NCBI RefSeq assembly: GCF_900113025.1
Contig: NZ_FONT01000002.1
Location: forward strand, 1-64,000
Length of the DNA: 64,000 nucleotides
Direction: 5' to 3'
Origin: Alteribacillus iranensis
GTDB lineage: Bacteria > Bacillota > Bacilli > Bacillales > Marinococcaceae
The position numbers were made by a program, and so were the translations under genes. Positions within the stretch are counted from its first letter, which is position 1, and each line of letters opens with the position of its first letter. Shown here one piece after another: positions 1 to 8,922 of the stretch. The notes beneath the pieces were generated by a model that saw only the letters and a program-made list of their open reading frames with translations, was not told the DNA's origin and did no database searches.

Positions 1-485
1 AGCGAAAGGTCACCTTCCGTCACTACCGCCGCCGTACAGATAAATACGGATACAGGCGGGACTTTAAAATCTATGAATGTGAATCCTGCGAAGAATGCCC
101 ATTCAAAGCGGACTGCACCACCGCCAAAGGAAACCGGAAGGTCTATTATAATCCGGTCTACGAGGAACTCAAAGCGAAAGAAGCGATCAAACTGAAAAGC
201 GAGTTCGGACGAACACTCTACGCGCGCCGAAAAACGGACATGGAGAGTGTATTTGGTCATGTCAAACAAAATCTTGGCTTCCAGCGATTCCACCTGAGAG
301 GGTTGGAAAAAGTTCAGGTGGAGTTTGGTTGGGTGGCTCTCGCTCACAATATACGTAAGATGGCGGTGGCAAGACGCCGCAAAATGAAGCCAGCTGCATA
401 AGTTGGATTTTAAAAAATCCATGGTCACCATCTAGATGGATGGCGTCCATGGTATTTTAACATTAAGGGCTTTTGATACAGCCCC
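1..485 (+). mobile_element. Right end of an IS1182-family insertion sequence
   Basis: The window opens inside an insertion sequence: the transposase tail is followed by about 70 bp of non-coding DNA with two small dyads (404-422 and about 419-452) and then a terminal sequence CTTTTGATACAGCCCC at 470-485. The same 16 bases recur at 31050-31065 as the right end of a MITE, which supports calling it the element terminus. The element end lies only 13 bp from the stop codon of the SLH gene at 499, so it sits in the 3' flank without damaging that gene. The left end is outside the window. Confidence 0.75.
3..401 (+). CDS. IS1182-type transposase, C-terminal part (cut by window edge)
   Basis: An open frame enters from the window edge and runs 132 codons to TAA at 399-401. 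It carries features of IS1182/DDE transposases: a cysteine group (CESCEECPFKADC) typical of the insert before the last catalytic block, and then RRKTDMESVFGHVKQNLGF, which contains the conserved glutamate of the DDE triad, followed by a basic C-terminus. It would cut and join the element ends during transposition. The 5' part lies outside, so whether the full gene is intact cannot be judged; no stop or frameshift is seen in the visible part. Confidence 0.85.
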   Translation, partial: RKVTFRHYRRRTDKYGYRRDFKIYECESCEECPFKADCTTAKGNRKVYYNPVYEELKAKEAIKLKSEFGRTLYARRKTDMESVFGHVKQNLGFQRFHLRGLEKVQVEFGWVALAHNIRKMAVARRRKMKPAA

Positions 486-498
486 TTTTATACATATA

Positions 499-2463
499 TT
501 AATTGAACTTTTCGAGAGCCCGTTTCATAAACACAGCAAACTGTGCTCTGGATACTGTTTCTCCAGGCCGGAATTTCCCATTGCTGCCTTTAGCAATACC
601 ATGAGCAGCCAAGGCCTCTATTTCCTCGTATGCCCAGAAATCAGAGTCTACGTCACGGAAGCTTGACGTTGAATCACTCGTTAGGTTAAAGGCGCGAGTT
701 AAAATCACAGCCATTTGGGCACGGGTGAGTTCTCCATTCGGCCGAAATTCATTTCCACTTCCCCGCATTAACCCTTCATCCGCTACCGTTGCAATATCTT
801 CAAATGCATGGAAGTCTGTATCAACATCGGTGAATCCTGGGTTAGATCGATTAGCCGTATTAAGATCAAACGCTCTAGCCATCATGCTTGCTGCTTGGGA
901 GCGTTTTAAGCCCATTCCGGGACGATACGTTCCATCACCGTATCCTCCTATAATTTCTCTCTCGTACAGATACTCGATTTCACTAGCTGCCCAATAGTCT
1001 GCACTTACATCTTTGAACAGTGCTGGTTTGACAACTTTAACAGATACAGACCCAACTTGTTCTCCATTGTAATGAGCTCGAATTCTTCCTTCTCCTGCTT
1101 TTTCAGCAATGAACGTAGAACCTTTCATTCTTCCCACATCATTTGTTACTGTCCAGGTCACATCGTTCTCATTTATATCTACAGGGTTATAATATTGGTC
1201 TGTTCCATATAGATAAGAAACCTTTATCTGATCACCAATTTCTACTGTTCCATTCCCTTCTCTTGAAAGGATCAGCCGGCTTAGATCCGAGGTAGGTGCT
1301 GTACTTATAGCTTGAAGTGTTGCCGAAACAGAACGTTCGCTTCCTGCTGAAAGGTTATTCATGACACTTGCATATTTATCGCCGTGTTTACGTGCAACCA
1401 ATGTGGTGGAGCCGCCTCCATCAAAATTCAATGCCCGGTCCGATCCAATCTTTTTCATGTATTCGGCCAACTGCCTAATATTTGCTTTATCCATTGTTAC
1501 CATATATACATTGTCCCCAGAAGCATCTACTCCAACAGCCGTTCTAGCAGTTTGTGAAGTGTAACGCCAACTGTTCGGATCCATTGTTATATTTACTTCC
1601 CCATTCTTAACCAGCTGCGGTCCACTTCCTAAAATAAACGAGGCATCTTTCCAACGATCATTAATAGACGCGTTAACTGTGATTGTATCTCCTTCTTTAA
1701 CACTATCTAATGAATGTAGTTTATCTCCTACTGCAGAGATTACGAATCCATTTTCCGGGATGCGAGAGTTGCCAGCTTCTTTATAGCCCCGAACTGCTGT
1801 GACAGTTCCTGTTAATTCATCACCAAATGAAAAGCTTCCTGGATTTCCAGAAGCACGTTCTACAATTATTTCCATTCCATATTCATTGGTCTCCGTGCGA
1901 TTACTTATGTAAGATGGTGTGAATAAAACAGCTTCATCACTTCGTCGGTCACTATTGATCGTATCAATCTTAATAGATTTGCCATTCACTTGAGCAGAAA
2001 CATTTGCCTGATAGTCTCCAATAGATGCCTTGCCATTCGAACGTTCTCCAAAGACAATCGGTTTGCTGCGGTAATGCTCTCTCCCTTTTGAGATTCTTCC
2101 AAAGCTAATAATCTCATTATCAACCGTAATGATACTAAATGGCAGCTTCGAATTACCGGCTCCCATATCAAAGAATGTGGCATTAATCGCCCCGACGGCG
2201 TGATGCCCTTCGCTTGTTGCCTTTCTCGCTTGCTGAGATGTTGTTTCTAGATGGTTTAACGGTGTCGGAACCCCTACATCTAGCTGACTGTAATCATTCG
2301 TTAAATCTACTTTCAGTATATTTGCTCCTGTTCCAGCATCCTTTTCATACGTAACCCCAGGACTGACCTCAAAAGAAGAAGCATCTGCCTGCGTCGCCGT
2401 AAATAAAAATCCAAGCGACAGAACAGATACTGCGCCGCGGTGTAATTTCGTTTTTATTGACAT
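499..2463 (-). CDS. SLH-domain phosphodiester glycosidase (NAGPA-like) exoprotein
   Basis: A 654-residue exported protein. Residues 1-28 form a signal peptide with a likely cut after ADA. Residues about 95-390 match the phosphodiester glycosidase (NAGPA/DUF2233) family, including the hallmark FDGGGSTT near residue 350. Residues about 395-475 look like a bacterial Ig-type spacer. Residues about 480-654 hold three SLH repeats (for example FKDVSADYWAASEIEYLYER) that bind pyruvylated secondary wall polymer. The enzyme family removes sugars from phosphodiester linkages, so a role in trimming wall or exopolymer glycans is inferred. It has its own promoter (2519-2547) and ATG with an upstream GGGAGAGGG site. 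It appears monocistronic. The SLH anchor is certain; the substrate is unknown. Confidence 0.88.
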   Translation of the reverse strand: MSIKTKLHRGAVSVLSLGFLFTATQADASSFEVSPGVTYEKDAGTGANILKVDLTNDYSQLDVGVPTPLNHLETTSQQARKATSEGHHAVGAINATFFDMGAGNSKLPFSIITVDNEIISFGRISKGREHYRSKPIVFGERSNGKASIGDYQANVSAQVNGKSIKIDTINSDRRSDEAVLFTPSYISNRTETNEYGMEIIVERASGNPGSFSFGDELTGTVTAVRGYKEAGNSRIPENGFVISAVGDKLHSLDSVKEGDTITVNASINDRWKDASFILGSGPQLVKNGEVNITMDPNSWRYTSQTARTAVGVDASGDNVYMVTMDKANIRQLAEYMKKIGSDRALNFDGGGSTTLVARKHGDKYASVMNNLSAGSERSVSATLQAISTAPTSDLSRLILSREGNGTVEIGDQIKVSYLYGTDQYYNPVDINENDVTWTVTNDVGRMKGSTFIAEKAGEGRIRAHYNGEQVGSVSVKVVKPALFKDVSADYWAASEIEYLYEREIIGGYGDGTYRPGMGLKRSQAASMMARAFDLNTANRSNPGFTDVDTDFHAFEDIATVADEGLMRGSGNEFRPNGELTRAQMAVILTRAFNLTSDSTSSFRDVDSDFWAYEEIEALAAHGIAKGSNGKFRPGETVSRAQFAVFMKRALEKFN

Positions 2464-2518
2464 GAAATGAACCCTCTCCCGTTTTATGTAAAATCTTTGA
2501 TTCTAATAATCTATTTGT

Positions 2519-2547
2519 AGGATATGTTACTTGTCATATTGTGTCAA
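2519..2547 (-). promoter_or_regulatory. Sigma-A promoter of the SLH glycosidase gene
   Basis: On the minus strand TTGACA (2542-2547) is followed after exactly 17 bp by TATCCT (2519-2524), about 55 bp before the ATG at 2463. The -35 box is a perfect consensus match. No operator is obvious. Confidence 0.65.
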
Positions 2548-2549
2548 TT

Positions 2550-2715
2550 CCATATCAAGAAGATAGGAAAAAAGATAGGTAACTTATCAAAAATAGCAGA
2601 TTTTGTCGTTCTTCCGGCTTTAAGCAATGAAACGTGCCACCCGCCTAGAACTGGCAGAACCGAAGATGGATGACAAATGTTTGCTCTTTCAAAATTCTCA
2701 TACAAATCTCTCAAT
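2550..2715. other. Intergenic stretch with no recognised feature
   Basis: Between the promoter at 2519-2547 and the terminator at 2722-2763 there is no convincing gene. A minus-strand frame of 65 codons (2544-2741) crosses the terminator and has no usable ribosome site. The minus strand contains GGGTGGCACG, faintly like a T-box core, but without the rest of such a leader. Confidence 0.4.
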
Positions 2716-2721
2716 AATATA

Positions 2722-2763
2722 AAAACGCTTCCGCTTATCAAATGCGATAAACGGAAGCGTTTT
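2722..2763 (-). terminator. Strong hairpin terminator downstream of the CotH gene
   Basis: AAAACGCTTCCG pairs with CGGAAGCGTTTT, with a second inner stem TTATC/GATAA. It has A/T tracts on both sides and can act in either direction. It follows the CotH gene and dispersed repeat A1 on the minus strand. Confidence 0.8.
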
Positions 2764-2792
2764 GTTCAAAGATAGGAATGTATAGCATGCAC

Positions 2793-3031
2793 GGAGTGAT
2801 GTCTAGCTACAGCTCCTAATCGCTCGGGGCCCACAGTTGAATGACCTTTTGCTAAAAACATAAACATCCTGTGCAAGTCAGTTCGATGTTGTCACAGGAA
2901 CTTCCGCAGGAGGCGGTGGCTTCTACGTTGCCCACAAGATGTGGGCGTTTTTAGTAGAAGTACTCACCAACACAGTCGAACTTCCTTCTCCAGCGCTTGT
3001 CGCCGATAGGTGGGCGTCTTGCGCTTTTCTT
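2793..3031 (-). repeat. Dispersed repeat A, copy 1
   Basis: This segment is homologous, in inverted orientation, to 63408-63587. Shared blocks include GGAGTGATGTCTAGCT at one end, GTCAGTTCGA(T/C)GTTG in the middle, and AGTCGAACTTCCTT plus CCAGCGCTTGTCGCCGATAGG with GCTTTTCTT at the other end. It is non-coding and ends 2 bp from the stop codon of the CotH gene. It resembles dispersed non-coding repeats common in Bacillaceae genomes. Confidence 0.75.
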
Positions 3032-3033
3032 GA

Positions 3034-6000
3034 TCACCCAATTACTTCAAAACTGTCAATATGAATACGATGGTTTTTAGCTTGTTCGTTCTTCTTTCCT
3101 GTAACGGTGATCGTCATCGTATGTCTTCCTTTCTCCAAGCCTGTCACAGAATAAATCTCCGTATTTAACATCCCTTTTTGATTGTACGTATCTACGGAGT
3201 CTGTCTCTCCTCCATCTACTTGAATGGTAGCAATTCCCTGACTAGGCCCTTTATAGCCATACCATCGAATTCCTGTGCCTTCAAATGTGATTGTTATCTC
3301 GCCCCCTCTTTCCTCACTATAGGAAGCTGTTCCTCGGTGATGATTTTCGTTTTGAGTATCATGCCAAGTACCTTGATATGTTGCGGAAGGGTGACCTTCA
3401 TTATATACACTTGGTTCTTTCGCTGGTTGGACAATTTTCACTCTCATCATAGAAACAACTTGATCTTTTTCATTGTGTACTGTAAGAAGTCCCTCCCCCG
3501 CTGATTCGGCTGTAAATGTACGATCGTTCACATCTCCTAAATCAGGGTTGTCAATGGTGGCATATGTCCCTTTGCTAGAAGCAACCTCCGACCAGTTGAA
3601 CTCCTCTCCTACGTCAAGTGAAATGGTATCTTTCTCAACAGGTATTCCTTCTACAGAAATGGTCCCTACTCGGTTTCCTTCATGATCAGAAATGACAAGT
3701 TCTCCATTCCCTTTGGAAGGTAATACGAGACGACCTTTTTCATCAATAAGATTTCCCTCATTCTCTTTTGCTGTCAGTACTGCCTTCTTGCCTTCCACTT
3801 GGATTTCCAATGGAGTGTCTGCCGTGTACATTCCTGTCCATTCCTTGTTGCTATCCATAGGGATGTCCTTGCCATAGACTTCTACTTGTTGATCTGATTC
3901 AACCGTAACAGTCATGTTTGCATAACCACTAAGATCAAAAAAGTCTACTAAATGTGCATACATATAATCATCGCGGACGAGACCGAATTCACGCATCACA
4001 TTAACGTTTTCCTGCCATTTTTCCATACTTTCAGGGGCGTTCCAACGCTTTATATTACGCTCTATTTCTGGTTGATAAATAGAAGCAAATTTGTCTAATT
4101 TGTTTGTTACCCGATCCTCATTAAAATGAGTATTTAAGTAATGAGAAAATGTTCCAGCAAAACGTGCGCGAAACTCTTCGTTCTCAAGTAAACTGCGGAG
4201 TAGAAATGTCGACCAATCCGGGTTCGGCCAACCAGTATTTCCTTCTTCTGTCGCGAAGTTTAGCGTGTGATGTGCAACTGTTTCTTCCACTCCATCTTTT
4301 CCGAAACCAAAGTCCAGATCATACACTGTCCATTGCCATTTCCCATTAGGCTTTTCTCTCCAGTACCTAATATTATTAGCGGGCCAGTCCAGATTACTTA
4401 CATAAATCTCAGCGATATTGTAATCGATAAAGCTGTTCATATCCATCTGTTCAGAGACCCACTTGTATACCTTGGGATCCTTGATATCATTTTCTTTTAT
4501 ATAAGTAAGCATATTCACGTAATGACGATTATCCCCGACTCTAACCTTAGAATCATGTTCAAGGTATTCTAAACGATCTTCCGTAATACCATATTTGAAT
4601 TCAAAATGATGATTGTCTATCCTTTCACGAAGGTTGTATACGCCCCAGTATTCTCCATTCAAATACAGATTGACAGGTTGTAATGCTTGTGTTTCTACGT
4701 CAAATCCACCAATTAATTCCTGAAGAAATGCATCTCGAAATAAAGTTTCGTCCCAATCGTTCCCCGAATTTCGCAAGATCAAGCGGTTAAACTCACTTTC
4801 CTCTTCTTTAGGGAATAACGGATAATTAAACGTGTTTTCCGTATCATAATCAGAACGCGCATATAGCCTAAACGACTTTTTCGGATAGTTACGGCTCTTA
4901 TTCCCATGCAATCTTACACCCGCTTGCTGATGAATCATTTCTGTGCCATCCGGTTTGTACATTTCCACCGTAGCTTCCCTCTCCCAAAGATCTCCACTTT
5001 GCGCATAGTTTGCTTCCTCATTATATTCTTCTCCACCCTCTGTATGCGCGCCTTCCGTATAGATACCAAATGTTTCACTAAAAAAGTCTTCGGGATTTCC
5101 CGAGAGAGAAACGACAGGCAAGGTGCTGTTTTCTCCAATGACATACGTATTCGACACCCTTTCTCCTGCATTCCCGTATTGGTCGTAAAATCGAGCTTTT
5201 ACAACCGTAGTCTCTTCTAAATGAATAGGGTTCTTGTATGCCTTGGATTGTTCTGATGGTTCACTTCCATCCAACGTGTACCGGATGGTTCCTTCCGCAC
5301 CGATAACCTGGCTTAATTCAATGGTTTGAGGGTTGGGATAAACCCCTCCTTCCATATTAAAAGTTAAAGCTAGCTCCGGTTCATCGATATCCATGTTCTC
5401 TATCTTCTCGTACAAAGGTACAAATTTTTTTATGTCTACCCCTGGATTACCCATCACGTACAAACGGGTTGTGAGATTGGGCAAGTGAAATACAGAAGAG
5501 AAATCTTGAATGCGATTATTTCTTAGATTGATATCTTCCAGCATTTCTAAGTTCGTAAGTACTGAAATATCTTCAATTTGGTTGTTACGGACATTTAACA
5601 CAGATAACTGCTCAAGGTTCTCTAACGGCTGAAGAGATTTGATATTGTTCCCACGAACATTCAAATCAGTGAGCTGTATTATTTCTCCCACTGGATCTAA
5701 TGTATCCATCCCCGTATCTCTCAAGTCAAGGGAGGTTATACGTTTAAGATTACTTAACACAGAGAAGTCGTTGATACGGTTCTCACGCAGATTCAGCTCC
5801 TCTAAATAAGTAAGCTCCTCTAACGGTGAAATATCTTTGATCCGATTCCCTTCCAGATTAAGATGTCTGACGGTTATCATCGCTTCTATGCCATGCAAGG
5901 ACTCAATCCCGCTGTAACTTAAATCCAATTTATCTACTTGTTCTACATCCTCTTTTCTAATCGGTCCTTCTTTTATATTTAATTCTTCTCGTACTGCGAG

Positions 6001-6165
6001 CTCCAAATTTTCATCCTCGAAATTTATATTTGTTTCCTGTGCCATATAAAGAGCAATAATACTGATTGCAAGTGCGATAGGAATCAGCATAATTGCTGTG
6101 ATTTTACTGTTTTTGCTATTCAAAGGGATGTCCCGCCTTTCTACTCGATCTTCTATCTTATCCAT
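3034..6165 (-). CDS. Membrane-anchored CotH-kinase protein with LRR and carbohydrate-binding domains
   Basis: About 1043 residues. A short basic cytoplasmic tail and one membrane segment (about residues 25-42) are followed by SDS22/internalin-type leucine-rich repeats (about 75-240), a chitobiase C-terminal-like domain (about 275-330, with RYTLDGSEPS), a CotH kinase domain (about 370-690; RLHGNKSRNYPKKSF supplies the ATP-binding lysine and WTVYDLDFGFG the metal-binding aspartates), Ig-like segments, and a C-terminal galactose-binding-like domain (GTGIRWYGYKG). CotH proteins phosphorylate extracellular or coat proteins. The gene is divergent from a VTC-type polymerase gene. The start is uncertain: an in-frame GTG at 6223-6225 follows AAAGGAAG, but an extended -10 (TGCTATAAT, 6184-6192) lies inside that extension, so the ATG at 6163-6165 is preferred. 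Confidence 0.85.
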   Translation of the reverse strand: MDKIEDRVERRDIPLNSKNSKITAIMLIPIALAISIIALYMAQETNINFEDENLELAVREELNIKEGPIRKEDVEQVDKLDLSYSGIESLHGIEAMITVRHLNLEGNRIKDISPLEELTYLEELNLRENRINDFSVLSNLKRITSLDLRDTGMDTLDPVGEIIQLTDLNVRGNNIKSLQPLENLEQLSVLNVRNNQIEDISVLTNLEMLEDINLRNNRIQDFSSVFHLPNLTTRLYVMGNPGVDIKKFVPLYEKIENMDIDEPELALTFNMEGGVYPNPQTIELSQVIGAEGTIRYTLDGSEPSEQSKAYKNPIHLEETTVVKARFYDQYGNAGERVSNTYVIGENSTLPVVSLSGNPEDFFSETFGIYTEGAHTEGGEEYNEEANYAQSGDLWEREATVEMYKPDGTEMIHQQAGVRLHGNKSRNYPKKSFRLYARSDYDTENTFNYPLFPKEEESEFNRLILRNSGNDWDETLFRDAFLQELIGGFDVETQALQPVNLYLNGEYWGVYNLRERIDNHHFEFKYGITEDRLEYLEHDSKVRVGDNRHYVNMLTYIKENDIKDPKVYKWVSEQMDMNSFIDYNIAEIYVSNLDWPANNIRYWREKPNGKWQWTVYDLDFGFGKDGVEETVAHHTLNFATEEGNTGWPNPDWSTFLLRSLLENEEFRARFAGTFSHYLNTHFNEDRVTNKLDKFASIYQPEIERNIKRWNAPESMEKWQENVNVMREFGLVRDDYMYAHLVDFFDLSGYANMTVTVESDQQVEVYGKDIPMDSNKEWTGMYTADTPLEIQVEGKKAVLTAKENEGNLIDEKGRLVLPSKGNGELVISDHEGNRVGTISVEGIPVEKDTISLDVGEEFNWSEVASSKGTYATIDNPDLGDVNDRTFTAESAGEGLLTVHNEKDQVVSMMRVKIVQPAKEPSVYNEGHPSATYQGTWHDTQNENHHRGTASYSEERGGEITITFEGTGIRWYGYKGPSQGIATIQVDGGETDSVDTYNQKGMLNTEIYSVTGLEKGRHTMTITVTGKKNEQAKNHRIHIDSFEVIG

Positions 6166-6238
6166 GAATTGCGGACCACACCTATTATAGCAAACGGTTG
6201 TCTCGACAAACAGTTCTGATACCACAACTTCCTTTAAG

Positions 6239-6267
6239 CTGACATCTGTATTTGCTAATGTTATAAT
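6239..6267 (+). promoter_or_regulatory. Sigma-A promoter of the VTC/DUF4956 genes
   Basis: CTGACA (6239-6244), 17 bp, then TATAAT (6262-6267), about 55 bp before the ATG at 6322. The opposite strand carries an extended -10 at 6184-6192 for the CotH gene, so the two promoters are divergent and closely spaced. Confidence 0.6.
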
Positions 6268-6321
6268 TTTAATATTGTAAAGATGTTGTTAAGTTTGTGT
6301 ATAGATAGGTGGTGGTTGTAC

Positions 6322-7113
6322 ATGCAGGCTAAGGAAATATTTCAGCGATATGAGCTCAAATATTTAATCCCTTTTCACGTATATGAAGAAATTGCGGAAA
6401 CACTTATCCGTTCTAATAAAATGAGATATGATAAGTTTGGAGACGGGCTTGGCCGCTACAATATTGTCAGCCTCTACTTCGATTCTGAAGACAAGAAGAT
6501 ATACTATGAAACTCGTAATAAGCTGAATTTCAGGCAAAAGCTTCGCCTTCGTGTTTATGATGATGCCACCTTAGACAGCCCTTCTTTCTTAGAAGTGAAA
6601 CAAAAATTTAACAAAGTAGTTAATAAAAGGCGAACGAAGCTCCCTCTACGGAAAGCTTATGAATATTTGAAAGCAGAAGCAAAAAATGATGTAAGTCAGT
6701 TCGAACCTACGAATGTTCAAATCATGAAAGAAGCTGAATCATTTCGTTCTCTTTATCATCTTCAACCTCGAGTAGTTGTGAGCTATGACAGACAAGCGTT
6801 TCATGGCATCGAAGATTCTGACTTGCGGGTGACATTTGATTATAATCTTATGGCTCGTGATAATAACTTGCGTATCGAGGACGGTCCTGATGGAGTGCAT
6901 TTTGTAGATCCGAACCTAGTCGTCATGGAAGTTAAAGTGTCGCAAAGTGTCCCCCTTTGGCTTTCAAGGTTATTAAGTGAATTTCAGTGTCCTCGTCAAA
7001 GCGTGTCTAAGTTTTGCACTAGCATTGATTTAATGGAAGACATTGCTGCAAAAAAACTGCGTTCCTCTTCATCAGCTTTGAGAAATCCTGACAATGCCTC
7101 TATCATTATTTAA
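6322..7113 (+). CDS. VTC-domain polyphosphate polymerase family protein
   Basis: A 263-residue protein matching the bacterial VTC (vacuolar transporter chaperone) catalytic domain. The basic and acidic residues that line the polymerase tunnel in the family are visible: QRYELKY near the N-terminus, RQKLRLRVYD, FLEVKQKF, NKRRTKLPL, VVSYDRQAF, DLRVTFDYN and VVMEVKVSQ. Yeast Vtc4 makes polyphosphate from ATP; for bacterial members this is inferred. No membrane segment is present, so it is likely cytoplasmic and may partner with the membrane protein encoded next. An upstream ATG at 6283 is possible, but AGGTGGTGG lies just ahead of the ATG at 6322, which starts the conserved domain. Confidence 0.85.
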   Translation: MQAKEIFQRYELKYLIPFHVYEEIAETLIRSNKMRYDKFGDGLGRYNIVSLYFDSEDKKIYYETRNKLNFRQKLRLRVYDDATLDSPSFLEVKQKFNKVVNKRRTKLPLRKAYEYLKAEAKNDVSQFEPTNVQIMKEAESFRSLYHLQPRVVVSYDRQAFHGIEDSDLRVTFDYNLMARDNNLRIEDGPDGVHFVDPNLVVMEVKVSQSVPLWLSRLLSEFQCPRQSVSKFCTSIDLMEDIAAKKLRSSSSALRNPDNASIII

Positions 7114-7233
7114 GCTACAGGAAAACGTTTTGATTGATGTTCGCTTTCAAAGTATGCCCTATTCTTCTATGTTAGAGATTTTATACCATTGAAAGAGTAA
7201 GTACTGATCTCTATAATGAAATAGGACGTTCTT

Positions 7234-7265
7234 AGAGGTTGTTTCTCCATCAGGAAACAGCCTCT
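7234..7265 (+). promoter_or_regulatory. Hairpin between the VTC and DUF4956 genes
   Basis: A 12-bp stem (AGAGGTTGTTTC with GAAACAGCCTCT, one G-T pair) and a 7-base loop lie 36 bp before the DUF4956 start. There is no T-run, so an RNA processing or partial attenuation site is more likely than a terminator. Confidence 0.45.
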
Positions 7266-7301
7266 CCATGTTTTCGAAGTATAGGATGAGGAGATTGCAT
7301 A

Positions 7302-7982
7302 ATGAATCAGTTTATGAATGAGATACGTAATATATCCGACTTAACCACGAGAGCTAGTATTATTGAAGGTTTTACTGCTATTGTACTAAGCTTTGTATTG
7401 AGTTTAATTATTACATACTTATATAAGAAGACACACAAAAGCGGCCGTTATTCGCAATCGTTTGTACATACCATTATCATCATGTCTGTCGTTGTGGCGA
7501 TTATTATGATAGTGATTGGCAATAATATCGCTGTGGCATTTGGACTGGTTGGTGCTTTTTCTATCATTCGCTTCCGCAGTGCCATGAGCGATCCAAAAGA
7601 CATTGCATTTATCTTTTTCGGCATGGCAGCAGGTATATCATGCGGGTTAGGTTTTTACTTACTAGCTATCGTATTTACCATTATGTTATCCGTATTAATT
7701 TACCTTCTTTATGCGTTTGATTACGGGGGTATAAAAAGCTCGTATAAGTCGCTGAAAATCACAATTCCAGAAAACATGCACTACGAGGATGTATTTGATG
7801 ATATATTCGAGGAGTACTTGGACTATTATCAATTAAATATGGTGGAAACCACCAATCTAGGAACGATGTATCAATTAACTTATTTGATTGCCAAAAAAGA
7901 AGGGATCTCGGATAAAGATTTAATGGACGCGATTCGAGAAAGAAATGCCAATTTAAAAGTTGCGGTAGGAATGGTGAATTAA
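7302..7982 (+). CDS. DUF4956 membrane protein
   Basis: A 226-residue protein with about four membrane segments between residues 20 and 145 and a cytoplasmic C-terminal domain of about 75 residues. The family hallmark GLVGAFSIIRFRSAM followed by PKDIAFIFFGMAAG is present around residues 83-115. DUF4956 proteins are repeatedly found beside VTC-domain and CotH-kinase genes, as here, which suggests one membrane-associated system; the biochemical role is unknown. GGATGAGGAG precedes the ATG. The gap of about 190 bp after the VTC gene contains the hairpin at 7234-7265, so both genes are probably co-transcribed but adjusted separately. A strong terminator follows immediately. Confidence 0.85.
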   Translation: MNQFMNEIRNISDLTTRASIIEGFTAIVLSFVLSLIITYLYKKTHKSGRYSQSFVHTIIIMSVVVAIIMIVIGNNIAVAFGLVGAFSIIRFRSAMSDPKDIAFIFFGMAAGISCGLGFYLLAIVFTIMLSVLIYLLYAFDYGGIKSSYKSLKITIPENMHYEDVFDDIFEEYLDYYQLNMVETTNLGTMYQLTYLIAKKEGISDKDLMDAIRERNANLKVAVGMVN

Positions 7983-7983
7983 A

Positions 7984-8020
7984 GAACCAGCTGTGTGAAT
8001 CGACACAGCTGGTTCTCTTT
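7984..8020. terminator. Bidirectional terminator between DUF4956 gene and galU
   Basis: GAACCAGCTGTGT pairs with ACACAGCTGGTTC (7984-8015) and is followed by a T-rich run. It lies between converging genes. Confidence 0.85.
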
Positions 8021-8904
8021 TATTTATTCACATGGTCTGAAAGCGTCTCTTTTAAATAACCCATTAATGGCTCTCGTAAATCTTCCCGTTCTAACGCAAA
8101 ATCAATGGTTGCTTTGATAAAACCAAACTTATCTCCAACATCGTAACGGACACCGCCAAATTGATAAGCGAGGACAGCTTGTGTTTCATTTAACTTTCTA
8201 ATCGCATCGGTTAATTGGATTTCGTTGCCAGAGCCAGGCGGTAACTGATGCAAAATAGAAAAGACCTCCGGACGTAGAACATAACGGCCCATAATGGCAT
8301 AATTTGATGGAGCATGATCTAAGGCAGGCTTTTCGACCAGATCATTCAAATGGATAACTCCATCTTCTACCTCTTCTCCTTTAGGAGAGACAATGCCATA
8401 CTTAGACACATCCTCATCCGGAACCTCTTGTACGCCAACGACGGAAGAATGGTAGCGATCGAAGGTATCAATTAATTGCTTGAGGCAAGGAGTATCTGAT
8501 TTTACGATGTCATCGCCTAGCAGTACAGCGAACGGTTCATCTCCCACAAATCGGCTGGCACATGCTATGGCATGTCCTAAACCTTTCGGCTCTTTCTGAC
8601 GGATGTAGTGAATGTTCGCCATGTTGGAAATAGCTTGTACTTCTTCCAGCATAGCCCACTTCTCTTTTTTGGCCAATGTCTCTTCGAGTTCGTATGATTT
8701 ATCAAAGTGGTCTTCCATCGCACGTTTACCGCGTCCACTAACAATGATAATATCTTCAATCCCGGAATCAATTGCTTCTTCTACGATATACTGTATGGTT
8801 GGTTTATCGACAATGGGAAGCATTTCTTTTGGCTGTGCTTTGGTTGCTGGTAAAAATCTCGTTCCTAACCCGGCAGCCGGGATGATTGCTTTTCTAACTT
8901 TCAC
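8020..8904 (-). CDS. galU: UTP--glucose-1-phosphate uridylyltransferase
   Basis: A 294-residue enzyme making UDP-glucose from UTP and glucose-1-phosphate (called gtaB in Bacillus subtilis). The nucleotide-binding signature [20 protein letters not shown] is at the N-terminus, and LLGDDIV, the [10 protein letters not shown] region and the C-terminal [14 protein letters not shown] that completes the active site are all present. Length is normal for the family. The start is GTG with GGAGG seven bases upstream. It lies 18 bp downstream of an SLH gene on the same strand, so the pair probably forms an operon. UDP-glucose feeds wall polymers and glycolipids, which fits the envelope genes around it. 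Confidence 0.95.
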   Translation of the reverse strand: MKVRKAIIPAAGLGTRFLPATKAQPKEMLPIVDKPTIQYIVEEAIDSGIEDIIIVSGRGKRAMEDHFDKSYELEETLAKKEKWAMLEEVQAISNMANIHYIRQKEPKGLGHAIACASRFVGDEPFAVLLGDDIVKSDTPCLKQLIDTFDRYHSSVVGVQEVPDEDVSKYGIVSPKGEEVEDGVIHLNDLVEKPALDHAPSNYAIMGRYVLRPEVFSILHQLPPGSGNEIQLTDAIRKLNETQAVLAYQFGGVRYDVGDKFGFIKATIDFALEREDLREPLMGYLKETLSDHVNK

Positions 8905-8922
8905 GTCATACCCTCCAGTCTT

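Noticed and set aside
1986-2183. 65-codon frame inside the SLH glycosidase gene
   Set aside because: It overlaps a well-supported gene in another frame on the same strand and has no ribosome site.
2640-2690. T-box-like core GGGTGGCACG on the minus strand
   Set aside because: No specifier stem-loop, no antiterminator, and no amino-acid gene follows, so it is not called a T-box.
2544-2741. 65-codon minus-strand frame in the gap before the CotH gene
   Set aside because: No ribosome site, unlikely composition, and it runs through a terminator hairpin.
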